Assembly: GCF_021209385.1 (NCBI RefSeq)
Contig: NZ_JAJOIL010000037.1
Span: 1-64,000, forward strand
Direction of reading: 5' to 3'
DNA length: 64,000 nucleotides
From: Seleniivibrio sp.
Lineage (GTDB): Bacteria; Chrysiogenota; Deferribacteres; Deferribacterales; Geovibrionaceae
Shown: one piece after another, positions 34,722 to 44,366 of the stretch
Numbering within the stretch: position 1 is the stretch's first letter
How the letters are laid out: each line of letters opens with the position of its first letter
The notes under the pieces: model-generated
What the model saw: only the letters and a program-made list of their open reading frames with translations
Databases searched by the model: none
What the model was told of the DNA's origin: nothing
Translations under genes and position numbers: made by a program

Positions 34722-36629
34722 TTATTCAGTAAAAGTTTTTAATATTCTGCTTCTTGTGGGGTGGCGCAGTTTCCTCAATGCTTTTGCTTCGATCTGTCTG
34801 ATACGTTCGCGTGTGACATTGAATTTCTTACCTACCTCTTCAAGTGTATGGTCGGAGTCGCAGTTGATTCCGAAGCGCAGTTTAAGCACCTCAGACTCTC
34901 TGTGGCTCAAAGTTTCCAGTATCTGCTGGGTATGTTCCTTCAGCTTGAGATATGTCACCTCTTCCGAAGGATTTTTGGCGGATTTATCCTCTATGAAGTC
35001 TCCAAGGCTCGAATCCTCGTCCTCACCGATGGGAGTTTCGAGGGATACGGGTTCTTTGGCTATCTTCATAACCTTCTTGATCTTCTCAACAGGGATATCC
35101 ATTTTCAGAGATATCTCCTCTGGCGTGGGTTCGCGCCCCATATCCTGCTGGAGCTGACGGGTTATTTTCATCATCTTGTTGATGGTTTCTATCATATGCA
35201 CGGGGATACGGATGGTGCGCGCCTGATCTGCTATGGCGCGTGTTATCGCCTGACGTATCCACCATGTTGCATAGGTGGAGAATTTGTAACCGCGTTTATA
35301 CTCAAATTTTTCAACAGCCTTCATAAGTCCTATGTTGCCTTCCTGAATAAGGTCAAGGAACTGGAGACCTCTGTTGGTATATTTTTTTGCAATGGACACA
35401 ACGAGACGGAGGTTCGCCTCGATAAGTTTCGATTTTGCCGCTTCTGTCTCGGATTCGCCCATTACCAGGCTGTCATGTATAACGTCCAGTTCAGCTTTGT
35501 CAAAACCGAGCGAATTCATCGCAACATCATAGTTCTTTTTGGCATGTCTGAATTTCTTCTGAACGGTAGCGATGTCGTTAACGTTCATGCCGCGTTTTTC
35601 GCAGGCACATTTTATATCGTCCTCGCAGATGAGTGCAAGTTCTGGGTACTCTGTGAGTTTAACCAGACGGCAAAGCTTTTCAAGCTCTCTGGAACCGTCC
35701 AGAATGGATGAATAAGCATATTTAATATCGCCGGCTATATTGCATATTTTTGAATAATTAACTTTTATTTCAAGAAGCTTATCTGTGATATCGTCAACAG
35801 AATCGTGCATCGTCTGTTTAAGGGAAAGTATCTCGTCCAGACTAAGCTTATCCTCTTTGATCCTGTCGTTGATCATGATGTTCTGCTTAAGCTTGGATGC
35901 GATATCTTCCAGTATTGCGATATACTGTTCCTTGATCATGAGTTCTTTTTCGTCAACGGTTACGGCAGCCGCTTCAACAGCAACTTCCTCTTCCGTCTCT
36001 TCAGCTTCTTCTTCGTCTTCGTCCTTTATGAAATCATCGTCGCTGTCTTCAACAGGTTCGACGTCTTCATCAAGACTTCTTACTATCTCGGAATCAGGTT
36101 CATCGATATCCACAGGTTCGCTTTCAAGCTCATCCTCTATATCAATGATATCTTTAAGTCTCATGCTGTCGTTTTTGATACCTTCAGCAATCTCCATTAT
36201 TTTTGCGGCTGTTTTCGGGTAGAGCAGAACTGCACGGAGAACTTTGCGCTGACCGTCCTCTATCTCTTTTGCAACTTCTATCTCCTCGTCGCGGTTAAGC
36301 AGAGGGATATTGCCCATCTCTTTCAGATAGAGCCTTACAGGGTCGTCGGTGCTTATGGTCTCTTCGCCGACGTCTTTCAGTATGCCGAAGGGCTCGTCCT
36401 CGTCGTCATCAATATCTTCATCAGCAGTGAACAGACCGGGTTTGTCCACTTTGCTGTCGATGACGTCTATCTTAAGCTGGGCGAGAAGCATCATGATTTC
36501 GTCAATGAGCTCCGTTGTAAGTATGTCGTCCGGCAAATTTTCGTTTATTTCATCGAAGGTGAGAAATCCTTTTTCTTTTCCAAGGGCAATAATGTTCTTG
36601 ACTTCAGGGCTTTTAATCTTTCTCGACAT
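34722..36629 (-). CDS. rpoD: RNA polymerase primary sigma factor (sigma 70)
   Basis: A 635-aa housekeeping sigma factor. Region 1.1 is N-terminal (about 1-75), region 1.2 starts at [16 protein letters not shown], a long acidic non-conserved insertion follows ([19 protein letters not shown]), regions 2.1-2.4 run through [20 protein letters not shown], 3.0 is [10 protein letters not shown] and 4.2 is [19 protein letters not shown] with the terminal [10 protein letters not shown]. It follows dnaG after five bases, the classical macromolecular-synthesis arrangement without rpsU. The 332-aa plus-strand ORF at 35805 is a shadow. Confidence 0.98.
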   Translation of the reverse strand: MSRKIKSPEVKNIIALGKEKGFLTFDEINENLPDDILTTELIDEIMMLLAQLKIDVIDSKVDKPGLFTADEDIDDDEDEPFGILKDVGEETISTDDPVRLYLKEMGNIPLLNRDEEIEVAKEIEDGQRKVLRAVLLYPKTAAKIMEIAEGIKNDSMRLKDIIDIEDELESEPVDIDEPDSEIVRSLDEDVEPVEDSDDDFIKDEDEEEAEETEEEVAVEAAAVTVDEKELMIKEQYIAILEDIASKLKQNIMINDRIKEDKLSLDEILSLKQTMHDSVDDITDKLLEIKVNYSKICNIAGDIKYAYSSILDGSRELEKLCRLVKLTEYPELALICEDDIKCACEKRGMNVNDIATVQKKFRHAKKNYDVAMNSLGFDKAELDVIHDSLVMGESETEAAKSKLIEANLRLVVSIAKKYTNRGLQFLDLIQEGNIGLMKAVEKFEYKRGYKFSTYATWWIRQAITRAIADQARTIRIPVHMIETINKMMKITRQLQQDMGREPTPEEISLKMDIPVEKIKKVMKIAKEPVSLETPIGEDEDSSLGDFIEDKSAKNPSEEVTYLKLKEHTQQILETLSHRESEVLKLRFGINCDSDHTLEEVGKKFNVTRERIRQIEAKALRKLRHPTRSRILKTFTE

Positions 36630-36634
36630 CAGAT

Positions 36635-38353
36635 TCAGTCCTCCGGGTTCCTTTTGCGCATCATGCGTCCTGCCTGCTCAAATCTTTTGATAGCAAGCTC
36701 ACGCGCCTTCGCCCCGCCATCGGAGCTTTTAATCTCTTTCGACAGGGAGTCCATAACCGAGTTTGAAATCAGCTTTTCTCTGGTAGCTGCCGCCAGTCTG
36801 TAGATATCGGTGTCGGGCATTTTAATGACCGCCTCCGAAAGTTCGCTGCCCACATCGGGTGAGCACAAAAGGACACTGATATTATCACCATCACGCAAAA
36901 CATCAAGCACTTTTTTGTATATATCCGCCAGAATTTTATCGTGAAAAAACTCCGGCATAATATTCTCTGTCTGCATGAGTGCTACGTCTTCGGGCAATTT
37001 AAACAGCGTTGCGATAAACTCGCGTTCATATATATAGGTAGCGGGACGCCTGCCATTTTTTACAGGACGCCTGCTGACTATTTTTAAACTATTATTTGCG
37101 GCGGAAAGGTCAATATCCTTTTTCAGCATTTCTTTACCTACATTAAATATCTCCGCCAGTTTTTCAGCATAATGTTCTTTTCTATAAGGGCTTTTAACCT
37201 TTGTAAGCATCTGCTTCATCCGCTCAAGATTTCTCAAACGAGCGTTCATGTCGTCTGAATTTTCTATCAGCGTTTCGGCTGTGAAAACAAACAGATCCTT
37301 TCTTGAGGCAAGAAGCGCCTCAAAACCTTCCGCTCCCTCTCTGTCAAGGAACGTATCGGGGTCGTCCTCTTTCGGCAGAAAGATGACCATTGGAAAGCTG
37401 TCCGCCGCCACAAACAGGTCAAGACTTTTAAGCGCGGAATTATATCCCGCCTCGTCACCGTCATAGAGCATGTATATATCGTCGGTAAATCGTTTCAGTA
37501 AAGAAACATGTTCGGACGTAAGCGCGGTTCCCATTGTGGCAACGCAATTACCGAACCCCTTATCATACAGACGCATTACGTCAAAATAACCTTCAACAAT
37601 AAGCACATGTCCTTTCTTCCGGATATGTTCCTTCGCCAGATCAAGATTAAAAAGCACTCTGCGCTTTTTAAATATCTCGGTCTCAGGCGAATTTATATAC
37701 TTAGGCATCTGCCCCGTAAGTGTTCTGCCGGAGAAAGCAATTGTTCTGCCCGTAACGCCCCGCACAGGGATCATGACCCTGTCGAAAAACATCAGGCGCA
37801 TACCGTACTGCCCTTCTTTGAAAAGCCCTGAACCTAGAAGTACGCTTTTGTCATATTTGCGGACATATTTCTCGGTGTCAAACTTCTGGGGGAAATAGCC
37901 CACCATGAACTTTTCCAGAAGCGTGTCGGAGAAATTTCTTCCTTTCAGATAATTGAGAGCTTCCTTGCCGATGCCTGAATAAAGGTTTTTCCTGGCGTCA
38001 AGCACAAGCTCCTCGTGCAGAGCGGCGATGTCCTTTGCCGTCTGGCTGACCTCCGCCCCTTCATATTCTATGGTAACACCATACCTGTCCGCCAGAAAGC
38101 GCGCCGCTTCCGGAAAGGGCAGGTTATAGTAATTCATCACAAAAGATATCACGTTACCGCCTGTCCCGCACCCGAAACAGTGGTAAAAACCTTTGTCGGG
38201 ATGAACGTTGAACGAAGGGGTCTTCTCCGAGTGAAAGGGACAAAGCCCTTTGAAGCTGTTCCCCATCTTTTTCAGAGGAACAACGTCATTAATTATCTCG
38301 TAAATATCGCTTGCTTCTAGTATTTCGTCTATTTTCGATGATGGTATTTTCAT
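36635..38353 (-). CDS. dnaG: DNA primase
   Basis: A 572-aa replicative primase. The CHC2 zinc finger occupies about 35-70 ([28 protein letters not shown]), the catalytic core with TOPRIM at about 250-340 ([27 protein letters not shown]), and a C-terminal helicase-interaction region follows. Length is normal. It is the first gene of the dnaG-rpoD unit and is divergent from the DppD-like gene, with 77 bases between. Confidence 0.97.
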   Translation of the reverse strand: MKIPSSKIDEILEASDIYEIINDVVPLKKMGNSFKGLCPFHSEKTPSFNVHPDKGFYHCFGCGTGGNVISFVMNYYNLPFPEAARFLADRYGVTIEYEGAEVSQTAKDIAALHEELVLDARKNLYSGIGKEALNYLKGRNFSDTLLEKFMVGYFPQKFDTEKYVRKYDKSVLLGSGLFKEGQYGMRLMFFDRVMIPVRGVTGRTIAFSGRTLTGQMPKYINSPETEIFKKRRVLFNLDLAKEHIRKKGHVLIVEGYFDVMRLYDKGFGNCVATMGTALTSEHVSLLKRFTDDIYMLYDGDEAGYNSALKSLDLFVAADSFPMVIFLPKEDDPDTFLDREGAEGFEALLASRKDLFVFTAETLIENSDDMNARLRNLERMKQMLTKVKSPYRKEHYAEKLAEIFNVGKEMLKKDIDLSAANNSLKIVSRRPVKNGRRPATYIYEREFIATLFKLPEDVALMQTENIMPEFFHDKILADIYKKVLDVLRDGDNISVLLCSPDVGSELSEAVIKMPDTDIYRLAAATREKLISNSVMDSLSKEIKSSDGGAKARELAIKRFEQAGRMMRKRNPED

Positions 38354-38395
38354 TAGTTAAATCAAGATAGCTCCGTAGTGCATACTTATATTGTA

Positions 38396-38424
38396 TAGAC
38401 AAAGAATCAAATATCAAATATATT
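38396..38424 (+). promoter_or_regulatory. Promoter implying a leaderless mRNA (DppD-like gene)
   Basis: TAGACA at 38396-38401, 17 bases, TATATT at 38419-38424, then six bases to ATG 38431. There is no Shine-Dalgarno before the ATG, so transcription and translation start at about the same base. Confidence 0.55.
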
Positions 38425-38430
38425 TTGCCC

Positions 38431-39372
38431 ATGCTGTCAATTAATAATTTATCAGTCGAACTTAAAAGCTCTGACAACCCTTTTATAATCCTCCGCGATA
38501 TTTCATTCAGCCTGAAAAAAGGCGAGATACTGGGTATCGCCGGCGAATCAGGCAGCGGAAAAACCATCCTTGCAAAGACCATACTGAATCTCATCAGAAA
38601 ACCCGTCGTAAAAACGAACGGAAGCATCTTTCTTGACGGCAGGGAACTTAAAGATGAAAAAGATTTCGCCGCAATACGGGGCGAAAAGATATCCATGATA
38701 TTCCAGAATCCCACAGGCTCATTGAATCCTGTTTTCACAGTGGGCGCACAGATCACGGAAGCCATACTGACGCATAACCCGAAGATGCAGAAAAAAGAAG
38801 CATTGGATAAAGCCGTAGCTCTGCTTACCGAGGTAGAGATACCACATCCCGCGGAACGGATGAACTCCTATCCCCATCAGCTTTCAGGCGGCATGAACCA
38901 GCGGGTTATGATAGCAATAGCGCTTTCATCCGATCCAGAAATTCTCATTGCCGACGAACCGACAACTGCACTTGACGTAACTATTCAGCAGCAGATACTT
39001 CTGCTGATAAAAAAACTGAACCGCGAAAAGAATCTTTCCGTTATTTTCATCACACACGACCTCGGACTGCTCGCCAGAATAGCCGACGAAAGCTACATTA
39101 TGTACGCGGGAGAGATGATGGAGCGCATAACAAGCGCAGATATGGAAAACGGCACTATGCGTCACCCTTATACAAGAGCGCTGAAAGCCTGCGTTCCGGT
39201 TATCGGCGATTCGCGGGAGTATCTGAACACTATCAAAGGTACAATAACTTTTAACGGACACGCTTTCGATTCAAAGTGCGTATTTGCGGACAGATGTGAA
39301 AGAAAAACAGAAAAATGCCTTACGCAAAAGCCTGAATTCAAAGACGGCTTTTCCTGCTTTCATCCTTTCTAA
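38431..39372 (+). CDS. Dipeptide/oligopeptide ABC transporter ATPase, DppD-like
   Basis: A 313-aa ATPase with Walker [14 protein letters not shown]-loop [11 protein letters not shown], signature [12 protein letters not shown], Walker [13 protein letters not shown] and H-loop FITHDLG. The C-terminal oligo_HPY extension carries the cysteine pattern [13 protein letters not shown] ... FSCF, which binds a 4Fe-4S cluster in some DppD proteins. No permease or binding protein is adjacent; the matching DppF-like ATPase is 23 kb away at 62392. The track's TTG start two codons earlier is replaced by ATG 38431. Confidence 0.88.
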   Translation: MLSINNLSVELKSSDNPFIILRDISFSLKKGEILGIAGESGSGKTILAKTILNLIRKPVVKTNGSIFLDGRELKDEKDFAAIRGEKISMIFQNPTGSLNPVFTVGAQITEAILTHNPKMQKKEALDKAVALLTEVEIPHPAERMNSYPHQLSGGMNQRVMIAIALSSDPEILIADEPTTALDVTIQQQILLLIKKLNREKNLSVIFITHDLGLLARIADESYIMYAGEMMERITSADMENGTMRHPYTRALKACVPVIGDSREYLNTIKGTITFNGHAFDSKCVFADRCERKTEKCLTQKPEFKDGFSCFHPF

Positions 39373-39378
39373 ACCTAA

Positions 39379-39426
39379 AGACTGACTTGTCTTTGCGAGG
39401 AAACCAAAGGTTGACGAAGCAATCTT
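39379..39426. repeat. Interspersed palindromic repeat, copy A (partial)
   Basis: AGACTGACTTGTCTTTGCGAGG followed by GACGAAGCAATCTT. The right half matches the GTCATTGCGAGG...GACGAAGCAATCT repeat found in many bacterial genomes and in copies B and C of this window. It lies between two convergent gene ends. A small CACGT/ACGTG hairpin follows at about 39429. Confidence 0.65.
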
Positions 39427-39453
39427 CCACGTATAATAACGTGTGCGAAATAT

Positions 39454-40773
39454 TTAAACTTTAATACTCTTCCACTTTCCGGTTCTGAAACGAACCAGCA
39501 GTATAGCAGCTCGCACAACGGATTCTATCATCGCCACAAGATATACCCAAACGGAATTGGTCACATAATATGTAAGAAGCCATGCGGGAAGTATGCGAAG
39601 CCCCCATAGCGAGACAGCGTTTATGGCGAATGTCATGTTAGTATCCCCTGCCCCGCGCAGACTGCCGGAAATAACAAAACATACGGCAAGAGGCACCTGT
39701 GAAACGCCCATAATGCGCAGATACCAGGCAGCGTTTTCCAACGTTGCCTGATTGTTGGTGAATATACCGGCTATGGCATATGGAAAAGCGGTCATCAGCA
39801 GCCCCAGTACGCCCATTATCACCGATGCTGATATAGTAGCCGCGTATGCATCCTTCTCAGCCTCGTCGGGATTTCCCGCTCCAAGCCCCTGCCCCACCAG
39901 CGCCATGCTGGCAAATATAAAACCCACGCCCGGCATGAACGCCAACCCTTCGATGCGCAACCCGACCTGATAGCCTGCCAGAGCGTCAACGCCGAATTTA
40001 GCTACCAAGGCAGACAAAACAAGGTATGACGGATGTGCGACAATACGTTCAAGCCAAGCCGGAACAGCAACCTTTATTCCACGCTTAAGGATGCTCATAT
40101 CGAACGACGGGATTATCTTTATATCTTTGCTGAAAAAATAGCAGATAAAATATATGGCAAGCTGGTAATAGATAACGATAACAGTGGCGAGGGCTGCACC
40201 CTTTATCCCCATAGCGGGAAATCCGAAATGACCGAATATCATCGCCCAGTCGAGAAAAACGTTCAGAATATTACCTGAAATACTGATATAAAGCGGTATC
40301 TTTGTCTTACCGAGCGCATTTAAACCGCTGAACAGAACCCCCTGAATAAACATGGCTGGAAGAGCATACGAATAGGTAGAAATATAGACAGTTCCTTCAC
40401 GCACAACGTCCTCGCCTGTCCCCAGAATCTCGAACAGAACAGGAGAGTAAAACAGACAGAAAACCATAAGCGGCAGGGAAATGATAAATGAAAAAAGTAT
40501 CATTACATAAACAGTCTGCCCAGCTTTATCCATCTCTTTTGAGCCGTAGAAGCGGGATACCAGAACGTTTGTGCCGACATAAACCAGAGACATGAATGCA
40601 TATAAAAGTGCCGTATACTGCATACTCACGCCAACGGAAGCAAGGCTCACCGCCGATATTCGCCCCACAAACAGCATATCGATCATCGACTGCACCATAT
40701 TCATAAGGTTATGGAAAGCAGAGGGAAGGGATATGGAAAGCACCCTGCGGTACCTATCATTAATAAGAATCAT
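39454..40773 (-). CDS. MATE family efflux transporter
   Basis: A 439-aa integral membrane protein with 12 hydrophobic helices in two homologous halves, starting ILSISLPSAFHNLMNMVQSMIDMLFVGR, the typical MATE opening. The second half begins with GIKVAVPAWLERIVAHPSYLVLSAL. It exports drugs or metabolites by cation antiport; substrate not deducible. GAGGAATTT precedes its ATG. It is a single gene. Confidence 0.92.
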   Translation of the reverse strand: MILINDRYRRVLSISLPSAFHNLMNMVQSMIDMLFVGRISAVSLASVGVSMQYTALLYAFMSLVYVGTNVLVSRFYGSKEMDKAGQTVYVMILFSFIISLPLMVFCLFYSPVLFEILGTGEDVVREGTVYISTYSYALPAMFIQGVLFSGLNALGKTKIPLYISISGNILNVFLDWAMIFGHFGFPAMGIKGAALATVIVIYYQLAIYFICYFFSKDIKIIPSFDMSILKRGIKVAVPAWLERIVAHPSYLVLSALVAKFGVDALAGYQVGLRIEGLAFMPGVGFIFASMALVGQGLGAGNPDEAEKDAYAATISASVIMGVLGLLMTAFPYAIAGIFTNNQATLENAAWYLRIMGVSQVPLAVCFVISGSLRGAGDTNMTFAINAVSLWGLRILPAWLLTYYVTNSVWVYLVAMIESVVRAAILLVRFRTGKWKSIKV

Positions 40774-40856
40774 AAATTCCTCATACGCCGTATCTTTTCG
40801 CTATAACACTAAAATATACACTAATACACGAGAAAGCATATTGCAATAAATCTGTT

Positions 40857-40884
40857 TTGCTTTTACAATAACTCTAAATAAAAT
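40857..40884 (+). promoter_or_regulatory. Possible promoter of the DnaQ-like exonuclease gene
   Basis: TTGCTT at 40857-40862 and TAAAAT at 40879-40884, 16 bases apart, about 30 bases before the ATG at 40912, which has AGGTTAAG upstream. Both boxes deviate from consensus. Confidence 0.35.
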
Positions 40885-40911
40885 AGCATCTCATTACATA
40901 GGTTAAGCGAC

Positions 40912-41598
40912 ATGATAGGTAAATTTTTCAATAAAAAAACTGCCGCAGAAAAAGCCAAGGATCCCATATCTATCTATGTTAATAAGCTGTGTGATAATTT
41001 TGCTAAAAATATAACACTGGATGAAAGTATTGAAAATACTGTATTTTCAGTTGTTGACACAGAGACCACAGGACTTGACCTCACCACTGCAAAAATAATT
41101 AATGTCGCTGCTGTGAAAGTGCAGAACTTTAAGATAATAGACTTCTATAACTCATTCATAAACCCTGAGATTCCCATACCTGTGGAATCTATTAAATGGC
41201 ATAACATCACCGACGAAATGGTTGCGGACAAACCCACTGCCGGAGAAGTTCTGCCGGATTTCATAAACTTTGTCGGCAGTTCCGTAATAGTCGGACACCA
41301 CATAAATTTCGATTTAAAAATGATAAACAAAGAGCTTGATGACTGCTACGGCTGTGCAATCCACAATCAATGGCTGGACACAATGTTCATCTATTCCAGA
41401 GCCATAAGGAAAAAAGAGGAACATGTGAGCCTTGACCATCTCCTTGAAAAATATAAGGTTGTCTGCAACGGACGCCACACAGCCCTTGGTGATGCACTCG
41501 CCACAGCGGAAGTTTTCGCTAAAATGATAAGCCAGGCAAGAAACGATTTTTCATCTCTTAAACAACTTATAGAAAGCCAGAAAATGATTATCGGTTAG
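40912..41598 (+). CDS. DnaQ-like 3'-5' exonuclease (DEDDh)
   Basis: A 228-aa protein with the DEDDh exonuclease motifs: Exo I VVDTETTGLDL (Asp, Glu) near 46, Exo II VGHHINFDLKMINKEL (Asp), Exo III GRHTALGDALATAEVF (His, Asp). It resembles the PolC/epsilon type. No adjacent polymerase is present, so it may be the epsilon subunit or a free proofreading/repair nuclease. A hairpin GGTTAG/CTAACC overlaps the stop codon. Confidence 0.88.
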   Translation: MIGKFFNKKTAAEKAKDPISIYVNKLCDNFAKNITLDESIENTVFSVVDTETTGLDLTTAKIINVAAVKVQNFKIIDFYNSFINPEIPIPVESIKWHNITDEMVADKPTAGEVLPDFINFVGSSVIVGHHINFDLKMINKELDDCYGCAIHNQWLDTMFIYSRAIRKKEEHVSLDHLLEKYKVVCNGRHTALGDALATAEVFAKMISQARNDFSSLKQLIESQKMIIG

Positions 41599-41625
41599 TA
41601 ATTGGCATTTGCGCTAACCTTGGCG

Positions 41626-41654
41626 TTGACTGTCGATGTTAACTATTGTATTCT
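41626..41654 (+). promoter_or_regulatory. Promoter implying a leaderless mRNA (SspB-like gene)
   Basis: TTGACT at 41626-41631, 17 bases, TATTCT at 41649-41654, then TTTTTT and ATG 41661. The expected transcription start coincides with the ATG, and there is no ribosome-binding site. Confidence 0.5.
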
Positions 41655-41660
41655 TTTTTT

Positions 41661-42089
41661 ATGACTGATTTCAGACTTAATGTCTTAAAAGAAATACTGA
41701 ACAACTACGAAAAATTCTTTATCCACCTGATGCCGCATCCTGAGCTTATCATTGGTTCACGCGGTCTGATCGGCGAGGAAAAAAAGAACGGCATAGTACT
41801 TGTTTTCAGCTCATATTCATATGACAAACTCGACATGGAAGACAACAGCATCACAGTTAACATGAAATTTTCGGGAAGCTGGGAAAGCCTTTACATACCC
41901 ATAGATGCAATCAGTGCTATCTTCAACGATCCGGTCAAGCCTGAATTCATGTTCAGCTTTAAACCGCAAAACAGAAAAAATGCCCCGAAACCTGTCGAAA
42001 GAGAGGAAGAAACAGAAGATTCAGACGATTCGTCAGAAGATGCGCCCTCTTCCGGCAACAACGTCATACAGTTCAAACGCAAAAACTGA
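41661..42089 (+). CDS. SspB-like ClpXP protease adaptor
   Basis: A 142-aa protein. Residues 1-95 match the SspB substrate-binding domain pattern: HLMPHPELIIGSRGLIG, IVLVFSSYSYDKLDMEDNSITVNMKFSG and SLYIPIDAISAIF (beta-barrel with the characteristic YxPlxaIxaI). A flexible, strongly acidic linker (REEETEDSDDSSEDAPS) leads to a basic tail VIQFKRKN, the expected place of the ClpX-binding (XB) peptide. It would deliver ssrA-tagged and other proteins to ClpXP in the cytoplasm. ATG 41661 is preferred to the TTG at 41646. Identification rests on motif and architecture. Confidence 0.75.
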   Translation: MTDFRLNVLKEILNNYEKFFIHLMPHPELIIGSRGLIGEEKKNGIVLVFSSYSYDKLDMEDNSITVNMKFSGSWESLYIPIDAISAIFNDPVKPEFMFSFKPQNRKNAPKPVEREEETEDSDDSSEDAPSSGNNVIQFKRKN

Positions 42090-42108
42090 CAATTTAACAC
42101 GAAATACC

Positions 42109-42189
42109 AGACTGCTTCGTCACCTTGTTCCTCGCAGAGACCGAAGTTTGTCCTGTCTTCGCGAGGAGTATAAACGACGACGCGATCTG
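42109..42189. repeat. Interspersed palindromic repeat, copy B
   Basis: An 81-base imperfect palindrome: AGACTGCTTCGTC...TTCCTCGCAGAGAC on the left and TGTCTTCGCGAGGAG...GACGACGCGATCT on the right, between the convergent ends of the SspB-like and transglutaminase-like genes. Related to copies A and C. Confidence 0.75.
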
Positions 42190-42210
42190 CTTTCATCTCC
42201 TTCCTGAAAT

Positions 42211-43764
42211 CTAAATACCTGTTTCCTCTATTTCGGGACTAACCGTTTTATACTGAGGCATTACCATGCCCACAGTTGCATTGATATATGTCGGGTCGGC
42301 TACAGTATATTTTTTGCCTTTATATGGAAGATATGCTCCGACGGTTTTGTCACCCATATCAACAGCAGTTGCAACGTGGTCGGGATAATTCAGAAGCACA
42401 ACGTCTTTTTTCAGCAGTTTTTCAACGAGATATGCAAAGAATATACTTCTGTCTTCGCAATCGCTGTAGGGATAATAGATTATCTCTTCCGCATAGAAGG
42501 ATTTTTCTTTACCGAACTGCTGGTCGTCAGTTTTGTAGGGGAACGCGGTCTGCACAAAGCGCAGAAGGATATTTATGCTCTCTTCCGTGGATTTGCCCTG
42601 AATTATGGTTGTAAGAGTCGGCAGAACCGTTTTATCGACCCACTGAGGAACAGATGCGGAAGTATAAACAGGCAGATCGGTCTGCGGGAAGGATGTCAGA
42701 TAAGCAATGTCATATTTATTCGCCACAGCTTTTACGGTATATTTGTTCCTGTCGTATTCAAACGTAAGATCTCTGTCGAAACGCGCAAAAGAAAGCTTAG
42801 GCTGTTTCATTCCCGTAAAACTTACGGATTTAGTAGCTGTAGGATAGTTGCCTTTATAGGTATAAAGCGGGTCTGTTGATGTGCTTATCTTTTCCAGTGT
42901 ATTCACCAGGTAGAATTTTTTATTATCGAATGTATAGAAAGAGATATCGTACAGGCTGGCATCGGCAGGCAGCATCAGTTTCGTATAGCCTGATTTGGTA
43001 TATCCCAGTTTCGCATTATAGCCGCTTTTCACAAGGAAAAACCACGCAAGCATCTTCTGTTCCGAAGCATCGAACATCAGTTTTGAAGTGAACCTGTCTA
43101 CAAGCATGACGTATCCCCAGTCACTCAGGTTTGCGTCTTTTGCTGTTTTATCAAGAACTTTGAGTGATTTGCCATAATCGGCAGAAGCCACAGACTCCCA
43201 CCATTTTGCTACATTATCGGAAGATATCGGCTTCTGTACGCTTGTTTTAATTTTTCTGTCGTAAGGTATTCTGACACTGAGACCGAAAAATGTCAGATCA
43301 ACTGTGTCCCCTTCCTGAACAGGAGCATAAAAAGGTGTAGGTTCAGGAATTTCGCCGCTGAAAGACGGCTGCGGTTCTTTCGGTTCTGCAGGCTCCTCTT
43401 TCGGCTTAACTGTCGGTTTCGGAGTTTCTGCTTTCGGCAGTTCTTTGACAGGTTCCGGTTTCGGTGCAGGCACCACAACAGGAGCAGGCACAGGCTTGGG
43501 AACGATTTTTACAGGTTCGGGTTTAACTTCCGGTTTTGTCACAGGCTGAACAACAGGTTTCGGTTCCTCATACTGTTTAACGGGTTTCTGACCTTTATAT
43601 TCTTTCCACTGCTGTTTCAGAAAGGCGGAAAACTGCCTGTCCATCTCGTCCAGATAGTTTTGATATTCACCCATAACAGACTTTCTGTAGTCTTCAAAAC
43701 TGCCGGCAGCATAAGCATGGGATATCAAAACGCACGACAAGGCGATCGTAAAAAAAACTTTCAT
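42211..43764 (-). CDS. Secreted transglutaminase-like protein with Pro-rich linker
   Basis: A 517-aa protein with a Sec signal peptide (MKVFFTIALSCVLISHAYA), a helical stretch, a Pro/Lys/Glu/Val-rich linker of about 75 residues (VKPEPVKIVPKPVPAPVVVP), a middle beta-rich domain, and a C-terminal transglutaminase-like/cysteine-peptidase domain with the Cys-His-Asp triad in YPYSDCEDRSIFFAYL, YPDHVATAV and VADPTYI. The linker looks able to span periplasm or peptidoglycan. ATG 43764 with AGGGAGA upstream replaces the track's start. A TGGTATAAA extended -10 sits just before. Substrate unknown. Confidence 0.8.
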   Translation of the reverse strand: MKVFFTIALSCVLISHAYAAGSFEDYRKSVMGEYQNYLDEMDRQFSAFLKQQWKEYKGQKPVKQYEEPKPVVQPVTKPEVKPEPVKIVPKPVPAPVVVPAPKPEPVKELPKAETPKPTVKPKEEPAEPKEPQPSFSGEIPEPTPFYAPVQEGDTVDLTFFGLSVRIPYDRKIKTSVQKPISSDNVAKWWESVASADYGKSLKVLDKTAKDANLSDWGYVMLVDRFTSKLMFDASEQKMLAWFFLVKSGYNAKLGYTKSGYTKLMLPADASLYDISFYTFDNKKFYLVNTLEKISTSTDPLYTYKGNYPTATKSVSFTGMKQPKLSFARFDRDLTFEYDRNKYTVKAVANKYDIAYLTSFPQTDLPVYTSASVPQWVDKTVLPTLTTIIQGKSTEESINILLRFVQTAFPYKTDDQQFGKEKSFYAEEIIYYPYSDCEDRSIFFAYLVEKLLKKDVVLLNYPDHVATAVDMGDKTVGAYLPYKGKKYTVADPTYINATVGMVMPQYKTVSPEIEETGI

Positions 43765-43780
43765 ATCCGTCTCCCTGAAT

Positions 43781-43789
43781 TTTATACCA
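43781..43789 (-). promoter_or_regulatory. Extended -10 promoter of the transglutaminase-like gene
   Basis: On the minus strand TGGTATAAA fits TGnTATAAT with one mismatch, 16 bases before the ATG, giving a leader of about 10 bases that contains AGGGAGA. Confidence 0.45.
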
Positions 43790-43858
43790 CCAATATACAA
43801 CGCATGGGCTGACGTTTCGAGGGAAAAAGAACATTAAAGGGAAATTAAAGAAATAGAG

Positions 43859-43884
43859 CGCCCCCGCAAAGATTTGCAGGGGCG
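43859..43884 (-). terminator. Terminator after greA
   Basis: CGCCCCTGCAAATC/TTTGCGGGGGCG forms a GC-rich hairpin nine bases after the greA stop (minus strand), followed by CTCTATTTCTTT. Confidence 0.65.
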
Positions 43885-43892
43885 TATCATTA

Positions 43893-44366
43893 TCAGTTGA
43901 AGTCTACAGAAAGGATCTCATATTCAATATCGCCGCCGGGTGCCTGAACGACAACCTCATCGCCAGCTTTCTTGTTCACAAGAGCTCTCGCAAGGGGCGA
44001 CATGATGGATACGGTACCTTTTGAGATATTAGCCTCGTCGGGACCGACTATCTTATATTTTTTCTTTTCGGAAGTTTCCACATTCTCAATAACCACAGTG
44101 GCTCCGAAAACAATCTTTTCACCGGAAAGCGCAGTGGTATCAATAACCTGAAATCTGCCCATTTTGCTTTCAAGCTCGGCAATACGCGCTTCGATCATAC
44201 CCTGACGTTCTTTTGCAGCATCATATTCGGCATTTTCGCTGAGGTCGCCGTGGCTTCTCGCCTCTTCGATAGCGAGAACAACCTCTTTTCTATCAACAGA
44301 CTTGAGTTTTTCCAGTTCTTTTTTAAGTGTTGCATACCCTTCAGTCGTGATCGGGATTCTTTCCAT
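43893..44366 (-). CDS. greA: Transcription elongation factor GreA
   Basis: A 157-aa factor that rescues backtracked RNA polymerase by stimulating transcript cleavage. The N-terminal coiled coil (ITTEGYATLKKELEKLKSVDR ... EARSHGDLSENAEYDAAKERQ) carries the acidic tip residues, and the C-terminal FKBP-like domain includes KYKIVGPDEAN and SPLARALVNKKAGDEV. It is the last gene of the accA-greA unit and overlaps xseA by 26 bases. Confidence 0.97.
   Translation of the reverse strand: MERIPITTEGYATLKKELEKLKSVDRKEVVLAIEEARSHGDLSENAEYDAAKERQGMIEARIAELESKMGRFQVIDTTALSGEKIVFGATVVIENVETSEKKKYKIVGPDEANISKGTVSIMSPLARALVNKKAGDEVVVQAPGGDIEYEILSVDFN

Noticed and set aside
35805-36803. 332-aa plus-strand ORF
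   Set aside because: Antisense to rpoD and dnaG, both with full motif support.
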